64,000 nt of DNA from Deroplatys truncata. Lineage: Eukaryota > Arthropoda > Insecta > Mantodea > Mantidae. Of the stretch, positions 46,685-60,712 are shown one piece after another. The DNA lies in assembly GCA_030765065.1 (NCBI GenBank), contig CM060990.1:416587198-416651197 (forward strand). The letters run 5' to 3'. The notes below the pieces were generated by a model. The model did no database searches. It was not told the DNA's origin and saw only the letters and a list, made by a program, of their open reading frames with translations. Positions within the stretch are counted from its first letter, which is position 1, and each line of letters begins with the position of its first letter. The position numbers were made by a program, and so were the translations under genes.

Positions 46685-47434
46685 ATGGATAGTGAAAGCA
46701 TAAGGCTTAAAGAGTCTGCAGATGAGCATACCAGGGCTGTAAAAGAAAAACTGAGAGCTCTAAAAGGTCTCAGGTTTGAGACGCAACATGTCATGCCCGA
46801 AGCTTTGAAGCCCATAACCGCCCCCTTCAAGGATATTTTGGATACACAACGGGGATTGACTGAGAAGACCATCAAGAATGAAGATGGCGATTCTACAAGT
46901 ATTTCTACTTACCTTCAAAACATTCCCTCAAAAGATAAGGATCATATTCATACATTTTACGGTGTGAGATATCAGAATGGCAGTTATGCTTGGAAATAAA
47001 GATATACATTTTATAAATAATCAAATATTGACAGGTTATGAAACGTATGAGTCTACCGCTGGTTTGATGGAACTCATTTTTAAGCGATTGCCTCAGATTT
47101 CTGCATACACCAGTGAAGACTTGGTGACGTACGCTAAGATTCTGAAAAAAACATTTGTTCATAGAAGTGGCTACACCAGACATGATCGTTTGAGATCTGG
47201 TAAATCGTATAAATACAAGAATATAATACGTCCCCTGCTCAATACACATTCAGGCCTAGGACTGGCATGGAAGGAGTATAAGTCTGATAAGGAGGTTGAA
47301 TACGTTTTCCGGACAAATCTTAAAACACATTAGTGAACAGACTGAGGCTACTTATTGCTTCGAGGGACCTGGTAATAATAGTCACACTCAAGTTTGAGGA
47401 AATTATCAGAGATTTGAAAGCATATAAATTATAG
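46685..47434 (+). pseudogene. Conserved arthropod-Polinton protein of unknown function (broken)
   Basis: ATG at 46,685 (MDSESIRLKESADEHTRAVK). The N-terminal half is charged and helical, then a conserved-looking core starts with YGVRYQNGSY. There the frame breaks at about 46,985: the open frame reads into a stop at 46,997, while the core continues (MLGNKDIHFINNQIL, later GLMELIFKR, YTSEDLVTYAKILKKTFV, YKYKNIIRPL) in the frame 46,977-47,333. After TAG at 47,331 a third frame carries RLRLLIASR and FEEIIRDLKAYKL to a TAG at 47,432, one base before the integrase ATG. This domain order is common in Polinton-like loci of arthropods and cnidarians as I recall them; no biochemical role is known to me. 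Confidence 0.6.
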
Positions 47435-47435
47435 C

Positions 47436-48351
47436 ATGACCGCCAAACAGAATATTGCCAGAGAGCTTCACGGATCGGTGAGGAGGAACTATTTACGACG
47501 CAAGATTATCAGCAAATCTATGAATGATTTATTACAAATCGATTTAATTTAAATGATACCCTATGCAAGAGTGAACAAAAATGTCAAATACATTCTGATC
47601 GCAATCAGCTTCTACTCTAAAATGGTATATGCAAAACCCTTAAACAACAAGGGTGGAGTTAATGTTGCAAACGCTATGGAGGATATACTACAAGAAATTG
47701 ATGTCCTACCCCGGAATATTCAAACTGACAACGGGAAAGAATGTTATAACAAGTTCTTTAAACAATTAATGTTAAAGTATAATAATAACCACTACAGCAC
47801 CTATACCGATGTGAAGATTGCAGCTGTTGAGCGTTTAATTCGAACCTTGAAGAATATGATGTATCGAGAGCTTTTAGTCCAAGGCTCATAAAAGTGGCTA
47901 GATCCTTTACCTAGAATCGTTGTAAAGTACATTGATACTTTTCATTCAACTATCCGCATGAAGCCTAATGAAGTGAAAAACAACGATCTTCTTCTGACTG
48001 TGTATAATTATGATCAAGAACGAAGAGAGAAGAAGGCTTCAAGAAAGTTTAGTTTGGTGATTATGTCAAGATATCTAAACATAAAGGACATTTTGAAAAT
48101 AGATTTGAATCTAACTAGAGTGTTGAAATCTTCAAATGATTTCGTGTGAATCGTACCAAGCCTACAGCATACATACTAAAGGATAGGAATGGTGAGGTGA
48201 TTAAAGGTGCCTTCTATGGACATGAACTAAAAAAAACTATCCTAACACATATTTAGTAGAAAAGGTTATAAGTGAACGTGGAAACAAGCGTCTTGTAAAG
48301 TGGTATGATTTTGCAGTTACTGAATGGATTGATAGAAAGGTTTTGGTGTAA
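47436..48351 (+). pseudogene. Polinton retroviral-type integrase with chromodomain (broken)
   Basis: DDE integrase that would insert the excised element into new sites. ATG 47,436 (MTAKQNIARELHG). The first catalytic Asp is in LLQIDLI, directly before an in-frame TAA (47,550). The second is in IQTDNGKECYNKFF, and the catalytic Glu in AAVERLIRTLKNMMYRE. A second TAA at 47,889 follows VQGS, and the frame resumes with KWLDPLPRIVVKYIDTFHST. After frameshifts near 48,060-48,150 and 48,230, a C-terminal chromodomain (NTYLVEKVISERG, then RLVKWYDFAVTEWID) closes at TAA 48,349-48,351. Chromodomains steer integration to marked chromatin. Intact length would be about 305 residues. It is last in the plus block and converges on the polymerase. 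Confidence 0.88.
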
Positions 48352-48459
48352 TGTGTGAATAATCAATAGAGACTAAAATTTTATGATTGTAAAAGCATGA
48401 GTATGTCTTTTCTTTATTTTTAAAAATCCATCTTATTTTTTTAGGAAAAAATATAGATA

Positions 48460-48910
48460 CTTAAATAACCCTCACACATTTTAAATGAATATAAACTATA
48501 TACATCGTTAAGAAATCATCAGAGGGAAAAGTAATACACAAAAAATCCTCATGCACATTTGAAACTATATACAATATTAAAAATTATTCGAGGGAAAACT
48601 AATACATGAAAAAACCTTCATACACATTTGAAACTATACACAATATTAAGAAATCATCAGAGGGAAAACTAATACATAAAGAAACCCTCACACACATATG
48701 CAACTATATACAATATTAAAAATCATTCGAAGGAAAACTAGTACATAAAAAACCCATACATATTTGAAACTATACACATCATTAAGAAATCATCAGAGGA
48801 AAAACTAATACATAAAAACCATCACACACTTTAGATGGAAACGAAGCTATATATATCATTAAGTAAACATCCAAGGGAAAAGTAATACAAAAAACCTTCA
48901 CATACTTGAA
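48460..48910. repeat. ~69 bp tandem repeat between integrase and polymerase
   Basis: Six to seven diverged copies of an A-rich unit of the form AAACTATA.ACAATATTAAGAAATCATCAGAGG-type, where GAGGGAAAACTAATACA is the best-kept block (at about 48,521, 48,590, 48,659, 48,728, 48,795 and 48,871). Alternate copies carry CATCAGAGG and CATTCGAGG variants, so the true period may be a ~138 bp doublet. The array occupies the tail-to-tail gap between the integrase (+) and polymerase (-) genes. Confidence 0.85.
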
Positions 48911-48939
48911 ATCTCTCTTTTTATACATTACTCACATTT

Positions 48940-51900
48940 TTACAAGGCTCCTTCTATTAGCCTCCTCTTGTCGTCACCCCCTTCAATGCCAATTTGTTTG
49001 CTTCAATGGTGGCAATTTTGTGATTTTTACTGCGAAATGTTTTTTGGAGTGAATATATTTTTAGACTGTGGTTCCTTAAGCAATGAAACTAATGACCGAA
49101 ATCGATTTTCTCCATTCCCGCCCTGGTGATGCACTTTGCATTCTTTATTGTCTGCCCGCTGTATTTGTATGCATATAATTTTGCCCTGCTACCGACATAC
49201 TCTTCCATAACCAAAGCACCCAATTCATCCTTGAACAAGCAAATGTTTTTCTTGTTGGCTTGCTGAATGCCATATGCATTATCGTTTTCAAAGTTTGAAG
49301 TGTCGAAATACTGTGGGTTTTCCCTGATGAATTCATAGATATCAGAACTCGTTTAAAATGAACGAGTCTGTATCCATGTAATTCAGCAGCAAGTCTTTCA
49401 AATTTGGTTTCATGATATTATAAAAAGTCATAATTTATAAATTTAGAAATGTCCAAAATTGCATGCCCGATGTAGATTGGCTAATTCGTATGCACCTCCT
49501 CTCTGCCCAGTTCGATGACTACAAGATTTTCTTCGAAAATTATGGTGCGTAGATAAGTGCTGCGTGCTGTCAACTTCTTTGCTTATTCCCATTTGCCAAT
49601 TATTTTAAAATCTGTGTACCTTCTGACATTCTCAATAAATTTCACGTATACTGCATTGCGAATTTTTCCAGAGATTTTGCCCAAATTTTTATTTTCCTTA
49701 GCTCTTTTCTCTGTATTGACGTCGATATATGTCTTTAACCAGTTAGACTGGTCGTAGGACACCCCTGTGAATATGTCTCACAGATAGACCCTGCTCGATA
49801 ACTGCTGCATCACTCTGTATTGCAAGACATATTTGCTTTCCTTATCTAATGTTGCAAGCAGATTTTTGTATGGTCCATTCGGTGGTATCACACTCTGTGG
49901 GCATAAAGGAAGCTCGATATGGTTGTCGTGGATATGATCAGGGTATTCGATATCTACTTCTAGCACAAAGCCAATCTCCGAATCTTCTTTGATGTCCTTG
50001 AAACTTATGTTCTCAATTTCTTCCCTAGTGAGCCATTTCAGGTTTTTATAGGGGAGGGCCGATATCATAGCGGCACCATATAAATTGTTGATATCCCAAT
50101 AGGACATGTGCTTAACACAAGCATGCTGGTCAAAGCTGGAGATGTACCTGTGTTTAGCTTTGGCGTAGCCCTTCACCACAGTGCACAGTTCACCTCTAAT
50201 ACCCGACTCGAGAAACTCCAGCATGGTCTTGTCAGGTATTAACGAAAGTTTTGCCTTTGTTGTCTTCAACATTGCATCAAAGGCAAGTCCTGGTAATGTA
50301 CAAAACCATGCTGGGTCAAGTTTATACATTCCCAGGATGAGATCTCGAAACTTTCCAAAAATGTCTGCCAAGAGCAGTATATCTGTTTTGCGATATAGAT
50401 CGCTGTATTCCCCGACATTCCGGATATTAAAAGTATCCCAGACTTTTACAGCATGCCTGTATTCCTCGTCGGTGATGTGATTGTCAGTAAGAGTGCTGTA
50501 GAATGTCTCCTTTGGTGGTAGAGTTGTTTCTTCAACCTTTGCAGAGCTTGGCACATAGTCATATGGAAATATCCCCTTGCTCGTTGCCAGGTTAAAATGC
50601 TGTTCAACAGGATATTCCGCCCTGGTTATTTTAAAGTCACTCTCCTACAGCATATCAGCCAGGCTGGACACCTTGTCGTCAAAACGCTTAAAGCTGTCCA
50701 GAAACATGAAGCAGATGTCCCTGTACCTTTTGGTGAACGCTAGATACCTTTCACCACTTTGAGCTATGCACTATATGGGTTTATTATCATATGCCAGGCG
50801 CCTTATCAGGATGTGACTGTCATAATTAGATAGACAATAAAAAAGATAGGTATGAAATCAGGGACCCTTCTATTTAAATTTTATTAATTATGCGCAGCAC
50901 CCAGATATTCCTCAGTCATATGATCGTGATCCCTAATGCGCAAATCGCTCATAGTGAAAGCGCCAAGGCATATATGACACTCAGAGGCATTTTCGAAATT
51001 CTGTTGCTCTTCTGGGGATAGATCCATAGGTTTAGGATTAGAATACACATCGATGGCATCATTAGCAATTGATTTTAATTGCTTGATAAAGTCATCGATG
51101 GCATTTGGACCTCTGAAGAGAAAGAATTTCGACAATGTCTCCTCATGTCTACATACCAGCTTTAAGGCATTAGGCATTGCTTCATGTTCCTGAATGGCTC
51201 GGGTCCAACTCGAGTTGCTTGAGGGCTCGCAAGAGTCAACCTTTACCAGAACAGATTCAATGTCCGTGTATATGACAAAAGGTACAGGCATGCTTTTGGA
51301 GAATGCTTTACATTCATACAGTCATCCTGTTGAGGACTTTTAAGCAGCTGGAATTTTCCACATCTTAATCTGTGTTTATCCAGAGCCTTGTCAGTGCCAC
51401 ATCTCTTGAGACATACCTCACATGTCCATAATATAGCCCTATGTTTGGTGACTTGACTGCTAAAAAGTCTGGACAAGTCTTTAATGAGACAGTAGTGGGA
51501 GTTATCATCCTGTTCAATATCGCAGGTTGACGTGGTGCTGCTTCTTTTCAGCTGTTTCGTATAGAGGAATAATGTTGTCATTCTCCTCTATACCAAACAC
51601 TGAAATGGATATTTCATTATTCTGCTTTTCAAAGCATTCAATTTGGTGTAGAGGTACTGGAAATTCCATACCCTCATAATTGAATGCTCTGAAAGGCAGT
51701 TCCACTGGGTATGCTGCGGTTCTACATCCGTTGTGTTTAGCAGGGTATTTAGCGACTAGCATGCACAATGCAAAGCAGAAATTGTCTTCATTCTTTATAT
51801 TTATTACCGCATGTTTCTTCCTAATCTTCTTTGGCAATTCAATATATGCTGCAGAGTATGTAGAGCTCATCACCAGGTTAGGTATCTTTATCAAGGACTT

Positions 51901-52562
51901 TGGCGATGCTCCCCTCTCAAATTTGGAAATGTTTTCCAAAATATCCCCCGCAATTGAAGAACAGATCTGATTGAGTTCGCTTGACGGAAGTATCAGTACT
52001 GGCTTAGAATTAAAGAAGGTGGAAAAGGGCTTCTCTTCATCAGTTTTATAGATTAAATATTTAAGTTCCATGGAACAATTTATTTTTAATCCATTCCTGC
52101 TTTTCATCAAAACGTTTTTCACTTCTTTAATTTTAAGCTCCTTGCACTCATCTAAAAAGACTCTGGTGTCGAGTGTTTTTAATGTATTTGCTATTTTACT
52201 ATTAAAAATACGTCCCTTGAATGCCGATTTGATGGTATTGCATTCCAGAACCTGGCAATTGCTAGCACTATACTTGACTTCTTTAATGGTAAGTTGCTCG
52301 CTTCCGTCCGATGCCTGTCCTCTCTTCCCGTTCACGGTTGCTGTATCATTGGATGATGGGGATGTTGACGGTGCAGCGACTTCATCAATTTCCTTGAATG
52401 ATGAGGAGGTTGAGGTTGCAGCGGGTACAGCTTCCGCCGGCATGTCGGGTGATGAGGAGGCTGACGGTGCAGCGGCCGCAATTTTATCATCCATCTCCTG
52501 GGACGTTGAGCTCTGTATTGCAATCTCCATGTGTTGGGTTCCCTCATCAGCTAGAATATTTC
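48940..52562 (-). pseudogene. Polinton protein-primed DNA polymerase B, main exon (broken)
   Basis: Replicates the element from a terminal-protein primer. In order from 52,562: a Ser/Ala/Pro-rich linker (open frame 52,530-51,514); KKHAVINIKNEDNFCFALCM; a Cys2His zinc finger (TCEVCLKRCGTDKALDKHRL) near 51,400; exonuclease motif YTDIES near 51,260; an HNH-like CHICLGAF...RIRDHDHMTEEYLGAAHN near 50,990-50,885; DLYRKTDILLLADIF near 50,390; palm motif A YWDINNLYGAAM near 50,080; motif C YMDTDSF (49,366-49,374 for DTD); and a C-terminus near QYFDTSNFENDNAYG and FKDELGALVMEEYVG (about 49,310-49,200), ending at TAA 48,940-48,942. Breaks: shifts near 51,530 and 51,335, TAA at 50,884, more in 50,640-50,880 and 49,440-49,780, and a shift just after motif C. 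The body alone is about 1,200 codons. 5' exons are listed separately. Confidence 0.88.
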
Positions 52563-54491
<1,929 letters not shown>

Positions 54492-54576
54492 GATGCTCGA
54501 TGAAATTTCACGACGTGAAGTAAATCGTGAAGAGATTTTAACTCATTGATATCGGTCGAGAAACTGTAAGAATTTC

Positions 54577-54616
54577 CACTGAAGCAGTCTAATATATCCC
54601 TCTTTTGGAATATAAG
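54577..54616 (-). promoter_or_regulatory. Possible core promoter of the polymerase gene
   Basis: On the minus strand CTTATATTCC (54,616 to 54,607) lies about 30 bp before GCTTCAGTGG (54,585 to 54,576), which holds the arthropod initiator TCAGT. A second AT-box GATATATT is at 54,597. The first exon ATG is at 54,491. The LINE inserted at 54,650, only ~35 bp further upstream. Confidence 0.35.
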
Positions 54617-55286
54617 AATGTATGCGAGAGGTATGACGGTATGTAATACCCCCTCAGGGGCTCACCTTATGTGAGTACGGGTTTTTGGCGCACCCGGGGG
54701 TTCCCGAGCCAGTCATCGCCACATTCATCCCCTCACCCCCATCCGGTCGAGGTGGGTTCTTCAAGTGACCGGTGGACCCAAGGTAGGCTCTCGTGTGTTC
54801 TTTGCATTCCATCCATAGCGCACCTCACCATCGCTTCTTTCTTCCCTTATCACTTTCCGGCCATTTCGCACCACGACATTCGCATATCTCTCTTTTTCTT
54901 CCCCGCCGGCCTACCTTGCGTGCGAAACGCCCACACAGTTTTAGTTCCTTTTATCTTTTTATTTAAATCCTCCGTGGACACAGCCTGACGGATACCCGCG
55001 CACCGCGTGCGCAGCTGGGTGAGTGGGTAATGGCGTCATCCCCACCACCCGGGGTCGTCATGTAGGGTTGTTGTTCGTATCCGCTGTTCAACTGCAGTCC
55101 CGCGGAGGGGCCATTGCATGAGCTGCTGGCTTCCGACGGCGATTGGGTCCCTCTGTCTATGTTCTGGGAGGTGTGACCCTGGGGTGAGCTAGGTATAGAT
55201 AGGCCACTCACCCAAGCCGGGGTAACGCCCGGGAAGTCAGAGCCCGAGGTCGGAGATGGTTGCAATGGTGGAGGATTTTTTTCGCT

Positions 55287-56576
55287 ATGGAGCACCCTTT
55301 CTCCATTGTTAACAACAAGCGCCGCAAAGTTTTAGTAACAGAAGTAGCACCGCCAACAGCTGGTTGTTACTTAGTGATTACCCGTACAGAGGAGGGACAA
55401 TCATTCGAGAAGGTGAACCCTTTTATTATCCAGAAGGGCATTGACTCAATTGCTGGTCCGGTTCTTTCCTGCACTCGGCTTCGTAATGGTTCGTTGCTAG
55501 TTCAAAGCAAATCCGAGGCACAAAGTAAGTCCTTGTTGAGCGCCACGCTTCTCCACGGTTATCCTATCCGTGTTGAGAAGCACCGCACCTTGAATTCTTG
55601 TAGAGGCGTTGTCACCACGCATAGCCTCGATGGTATCTCTGACGAAGACCTGGTGGAATATCTTGCAGACCAGAGGGTGACAGCGGTTCATCGAGTGCAG
55701 GCCAAACGCGACGGCGTGTTGGTACCCACTCGTAATCTGTTTATTACATTTGATGGCGTCGATCTGCCCACGAGCATTTCCGCAGGGTACGAACGGATTT
55801 CTGTGAGGCCTTATATTCCTAGACCTCTGCGTTGTTTTAAATGCCAACGTTTTGGGCATACGCAAGTCTCCTGTAAGAGTGCCGTTAACATCTGTGCAAC
55901 ATGTAGCCAGCCCTCACACGAAGGTACCTGTTGAACAGCCCCCGTCTGCGTTAATTGTAAAGGGTCACATTCTGCTTCGTTTGCCGACTGTCCGCGGTAT
56001 TTGGACGAGAAGGCGATCCAGGAGATCCGGGTAACGGAAAAACTTTCCTTCGCTGAAGCCCGGAGGCGTTTCCATGCGCGCCAACCTTCACTCCTGCGAT
56101 CTGGCACATTTAGTTCTGTTGTTGCCTCGCCAGTACCACGAGTAGATGCCGAAACTCAGACCTGGACCTTGACTGGATTACCCGCCACTACCATCCGGCC
56201 GTCTATTAAGGCTACAGTTACCAAGCCGTATAAACCTGGTCCCAAGTCAATGAAGTCACAAGCCGTTGAAAAAAAGCCCAAGCAGAAACTTCGTAGGGAA
56301 GATTTTTTGAAAGACCCTCCGCGTGCGCGCGGTAACAAAAGTTCACCTTCTCCTCCTCGGAGGTCGCTGTCCCAGGATGGTCCTGGGACAAGCCGCGCTC
56401 AGCGGCACCCTTCACCCATCGCCACCCAGAACCGATTCACGGCGCTGGAATCGGTTTCTGGCACTGAGCGCGTGGGCCCTCCCTCCGAGGAAGCTATGGA
56501 GTCTGACCAACTCCATACAAAAAGCCCGAGCCCAAAGGTTAAACAAAAGGTAATTTTAAGCCGCCCTTCTAAATAG
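55287..56576 (+). pseudogene. LINE ORF1 (gag-like RNA-binding protein), one stop
   Basis: A 430-codon frame starting at ATG 55,287 (MEHPFSIVNNKRRKVL). An in-line TGA at 55,932-55,934 falls inside the zinc-knuckle region. Before it lie an RRM-like/esterase-free N-terminal part and two CCHC knuckles, CFKCQRFGHTQVSC and CATCSQPSHEGTC; after it lies a third in the same frame (CVNCKGSH...DC). The C-terminal third is Ser/Pro/Lys-rich. This protein coats the element RNA and aids target-primed reverse transcription. It ends 22 bp before ORF2. Apart from the stop it looks full length. Confidence 0.85.
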
Positions 56577-56598
56577 AAAGTTTATCCCCTTATTCTTA

Positions 56599-59500
56599 AT
56601 GGCTATCCTGACCTGGAATGTACGTGGTGTACGATCGCATAGGGCGGAACTGCAACTTTTATTGCGTTCCCATTCGCCTATGGTCGTATGTTTGCAGGAG
56701 ACTAAGCTTCGCCCTCACGATCCTTTTGATCTCCGAGGATATACTCCGGTTCGCTACGACCTTGATCCGGAGGAGGGTACTCCTGCTCATGGAGGTGTCA
56801 TGTTCTTAGTGCGTAACGACGTTCATTTTACTCCTGTCACACTTACCTCCGACTTGCAAGCTGTTGCCATTAGACTGCAGTTACCCGGTTTTTTCTTTTC
56901 TGTTTGTTCTGTGTATACACCTCCATCGTCTCCCCTCGCTCTCGCGGACATTCGATCTCTCCTGTCCGCTCTCCCACCACCATTTCTTCTGTTGGGAGAT
57001 TTTAATGCCCATCACCCACTATGGGGTTCGCCAAGGGCTTGTGCGAGGGGAACTCTTCTTTCCGACATTTTTTATCAGTTCAATCTTTCCATCCTCAATA
57101 CAGGTGCACCTACTTTTATTTCTGATTCTTCTGGTACATTTTCTCACCTGGACCTTGCAATTTGCTCACTCCAGCTTGCACGTCGTCTTCAGTGGAACGT
57201 CGTCGCTGACACCTACTCCAGCGACCATTACCCCTGCATCGTTTCTCTTCTGTCGCACCACGTACAGCATTCCAGAGTACCTACCTGGATATTCGCAAAA
57301 GCCGACTGGAGCTTGTATTCCAGCCTCGTGCATTTTGACGACCAGCCCTTCTCCGACATTCACCAACTAGTGCAGCACCTTACGTCTGTTATTTTCTCTG
57401 CCGCCGAACGCGCAATACCCCGTTCATCCTCCCAACCTCGGCGGCCACCTGTTCCGTGGTGGAACGAGGATTGTCGGGACGCCGTTCGTGCCCGTAGGAC
57501 TGCACTTAGGGTGTTTCGGCGCCACCCTACACTTGATAATTTGGTGACTTTTAAACAATCGCGCGCCAGGGCTCGTCGCATTATTCAGGATAGCAAGAAG
57601 GCATCTTGGGCTCGTTTTGTCGAGTCTTTTAATCGTTTTACGCCTTCATCCGTTGTTTAGGATAAACTTCGTCGTTTTAAAGGTAAAGTGTCACATTGTA
57701 CTGTTTCTGGCCTTCAGGTTTCTAATGCCACCATAGTGGATCCGGCTGCCATCGCTAACACACTGGGTGCTGCCTTTGAGGCGGTTTCCAGTTCAGAACA
57801 TTATTCCGCCGGCTTTCGCTCTATTAAAGACCGGCTGGATTCCGCATCATATAGTTTTCGGTCTGCTACTGATGAATGCTATAATGAACTATTCACAATG
57901 AGGGAGCTGGAGCACGCTCTTCATTGCTCTCGGCACTCCGCTCCTGGGCCGGACGTCATTCATGTTCTGATGTTAAAGAACCTTTCAGCCGACAGTAAAC
58001 TCTTTCTCTTACAGGTCTATAACCGTATTTGGCAAAACGGCATTTTTCCTTCCGTTTGGCGCGAAGCCACCATTGTCCCTATACTTAAGCCTGGGAAGGA
58101 TCGCCAACTACCTTCCAGCTACCGCCCTATCTCCCTCACCAGTTGCATTTGCAAGGTGATGGAGCGCATGATCAACGGGCGGTTGACATGGTGGCTTGAG
58201 TCTCAGAAACTTCTAGCGAACGCTCAGCGCGGGTTTCGTCGCTATCGCTCTACCGTCGACCATCTGGTGTCCTTGTCGACGCATATTATGAATGGATTTC
58301 TGAGAAAGTGTCAAACCGTGGGTGTATTTTTTGACCTGGAGAAAGCTTATGACACTTGTTGGAGGGGCGGCATTTTACGTACACTTCACGATTGGAATAT
58401 CCGCGGTCGTCTTCCCATATTTCTTCGGGAGTTTATGACGGACCGCGTCTTTCGTGTACGTGTGGGCTCGGTTTTATCTCGTCGTTTTATTCAAGAGAAC
58501 GGAGTACCACAGGGCTCTGTACTCAGTGTCACACTTTTTGCGATTGCTATCAACCCCATTGTTGATTGTATTCCACCTGGCATTTCATCGTCCCTTTTTG
58601 TTGACGATTTCGCTATTTATTGCAGTTCACGGCGGACCTGTCTACTCGAACGCCGTCTCCAGAGCTGTATCGACCGTCTCTACGCCTGGAGTAACGCCAA
58701 CGGCTTTAATTTCTCCGCCGAGAAATCCGCCTGCATCAACTTTTGGCGCCGGAAGTATTTCCCTCCGCCCACTCTCCAACTTGGGCCAGGGATACTTCCG
58801 TTTGCAGACGAGGCGAAATTTTTGGGGTTGATTTTTGACAGGAAGTTGTGTTGGACCTCGCACGTTTCCTTTTTAAAAGCAAAGTGTGACCGTTCTCTTA
58901 ATCTTTTACGTGTTTTAAGTGGCACATCCTGGGGAGCTGATCGGACCGTCCTTCTTCGCCTTTATCGCTCTTTGGTCCGATCCAAGCTTGATTACGGGTG
59001 TATTGTTTATTCGTCGGCACGTCCATCTGTGTTACGTCGATTGAATGCCATTCACCATTGTGGCATAAGAGTCGCTACAGGGGCCTTTCCAACTAGCCCT
59101 GTACCCAGTCTGTACGCAGAAGCTGCAGAGCCTCCGCTGTCCTTCCGGCGTGAGATGCTTTTGTGCAGCTATGCTTGTCGACTCTCAAGCTTGCCTAACC
59201 ACCCGTCCTTCGATGTATTTTACGAGGATTCTCTTGATCGCCAATATTTTGTTAGCTCCTCTGCATTGCTCCCTCCAGGGGTTCGATTTCGACTGCTACT
59301 TCGGCATTTGGACGTTACGCCAGCGCCGGCCCTTACCCGAGGGGAAACGCGCTTTCCTCCATGGTCGCGCGCTGAGGCCCACATCCACTTTGGGCTAACG
59401 TCGATGCCGAAGAATGAGACCCCTGCTTCAGTCCTTAGATCCGCATTTTTAGAACTTCAGGCAACATTCGCAGACTGTAATTTTATTTATACTGATGGGT

Positions 59501-60288
59501 CTAAGACTGATGTTGGAGTAGGATGTGCCTTTGTTTTAGGTGCGCATAGTTTTACTTTTCGTTTACCCGGGCAATGTTCGATTTATACCGCCGAACTTTT
59601 TAGTATCTATCAATGTGTTTTATACATTCAGCGGCATGTTTTACGGCGTTGTGTTGTTTGTTCGGACTCTCTGAGTGCCCTTCAGAGTATTAACGCGCTG
59701 TACTCTTACCACCCCCTCGTACAGCGCATTCATGACCTGCTCCATTCGCTGGGTGCCTCTGGCATCAGCGTCTCTTTTATGTGGATTCCAGGTCATGTGG
59801 GTATCGCAGGGAATGAGTCGGCCGACGCCGCTGCGAAATCGGCGATTTTATTACCCAGATTTTTTACTTCTGTTGTTCCCTCGTCAGATTCGTGTGTTAT
59901 TTTACGTCGCCGCATCCTCTCGCGCTGGCGCGATGAGTGGACGGCCCTCCGGGGGAACAAGTTGCGGGAGGTTAAACCTCTTCCGCTAGTCTGGGCTACC
60001 TCTTCCCGTGCTTCTCGTCGGGAAGAGGTACTTTTAACACGCCTTCGTATCGGACATTGCCTTTTTAGTCATAGATACCTGTTAAGTGGTGATCCCGCAC
60101 CTGTTTGTGGTCGGTGTGACGTGCCCTTAACGGTCCGTCACATTTTAACCGAGTGTCAAGTTTTAGCTCCACTGCGCGTTCGCGTGGGTCTGCCTGTTGG
60201 CCTAGCCAACGTGTTGGCAGACGACGCGCATGCTGTAGAATGTCTTTTACGTTTTATCACTGACATTGGTTTTAGCCGTCGCATTTGA
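56599..60288 (+). pseudogene. LINE ORF2: APE endonuclease, reverse transcriptase, RNase H (one stop)
   Basis: A 1,230-codon frame from ATG 56,599, broken once by TAG at 57,658-57,660, between endonuclease and RT. Endonuclease (residues ~1-230): LTWNVRGVRSH, CLQETKL, LLGDFNAHHPLWG, SDHYPCIVS. RT (about 400-740): PGPDVIHVLMLK, YRPISLTSCICKVMERMI, FFDLEKAYD, NGVPQGSVLS and the catalytic SLFVDDFAIY, with Phe for Tyr before V-D-D. RNase H (about 960-1,090): IYTDGSKTDVGVG, YTAELFSIYQ, CSDSLSALQS, WIPGHVGIAGNESAD, so all four acidic positions are kept. It ends with a Cys/His motif CGRCDVPLTVRHILTEC. RT nicks DNA and copies the LINE RNA at the target. One point mutation separates it from a full frame. 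Confidence 0.92.
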
Positions 60289-60439
60289 TGCGCTGAGCGC
60301 CTTTTAGCTGTTTGATTTTATATTGTTAGTTTTAATGGGGCCCTTCTCCCCGGACATAAGGCGCTCATGTTCCTTGCATTCTACAGTTCTTGACACGTTT
60401 TATTCTTTTAGTGACCATGATTTTAGTGTGTTGGTTTTA

Positions 60440-60556
60440 CAGATATATTTATTGTTATTCTTGTTATTGTTATTATTGTTATTGTTTTTATTGTTATTGT
60501 TATTATTGTTATTGTTTTTATTGTTATTGTTATTCTTGTTATTGTTATTCTATTGT
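60440..60556. repeat. (TTATTG)n-type simple repeat in the LINE 3' UTR
   Basis: Imperfect TTATTG/TTATTA/TTCTTG hexamers in the LINE 3' UTR. Frames reading poly-Leu or Cys/Tyr here are artefacts. Confidence 0.85.
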
Positions 60557-60656
60557 TATTTTTAACGTTTTTGACATCGCGGGTTTGTGTCCCGTTTTTT
60601 AATTATGCGGTTTTTTACCTGTTTTTTATATTGTGACCTTATATTTTACTCATTGT

Positions 60657-60712
60657 AAGGGCGCTGATGACCGCAGCAGTTTAGCGCCCTTAAACCGCAT
60701 TTCATCATCATC
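60657..60712 (+). terminator. LINE 3' terminal hairpin and TCATCATC end
   Basis: AAGGGCGCT (60,657-60,665) pairs perfectly with AGCGCCCTT (60,683-60,691) around a 17-nt loop GATGACCGCAGCAGTTT, followed by AAACCGCATTTCATCATCATC. This is the likely RNA element recognised by the LINE reverse transcriptase. Confidence 0.75.

Noticed and set aside
48460-48910. CRISPR-like array (regularly spaced repeats)
   Set aside because: Units are directly contiguous and diverged with no distinct spacers, and the genome is eukaryotic.
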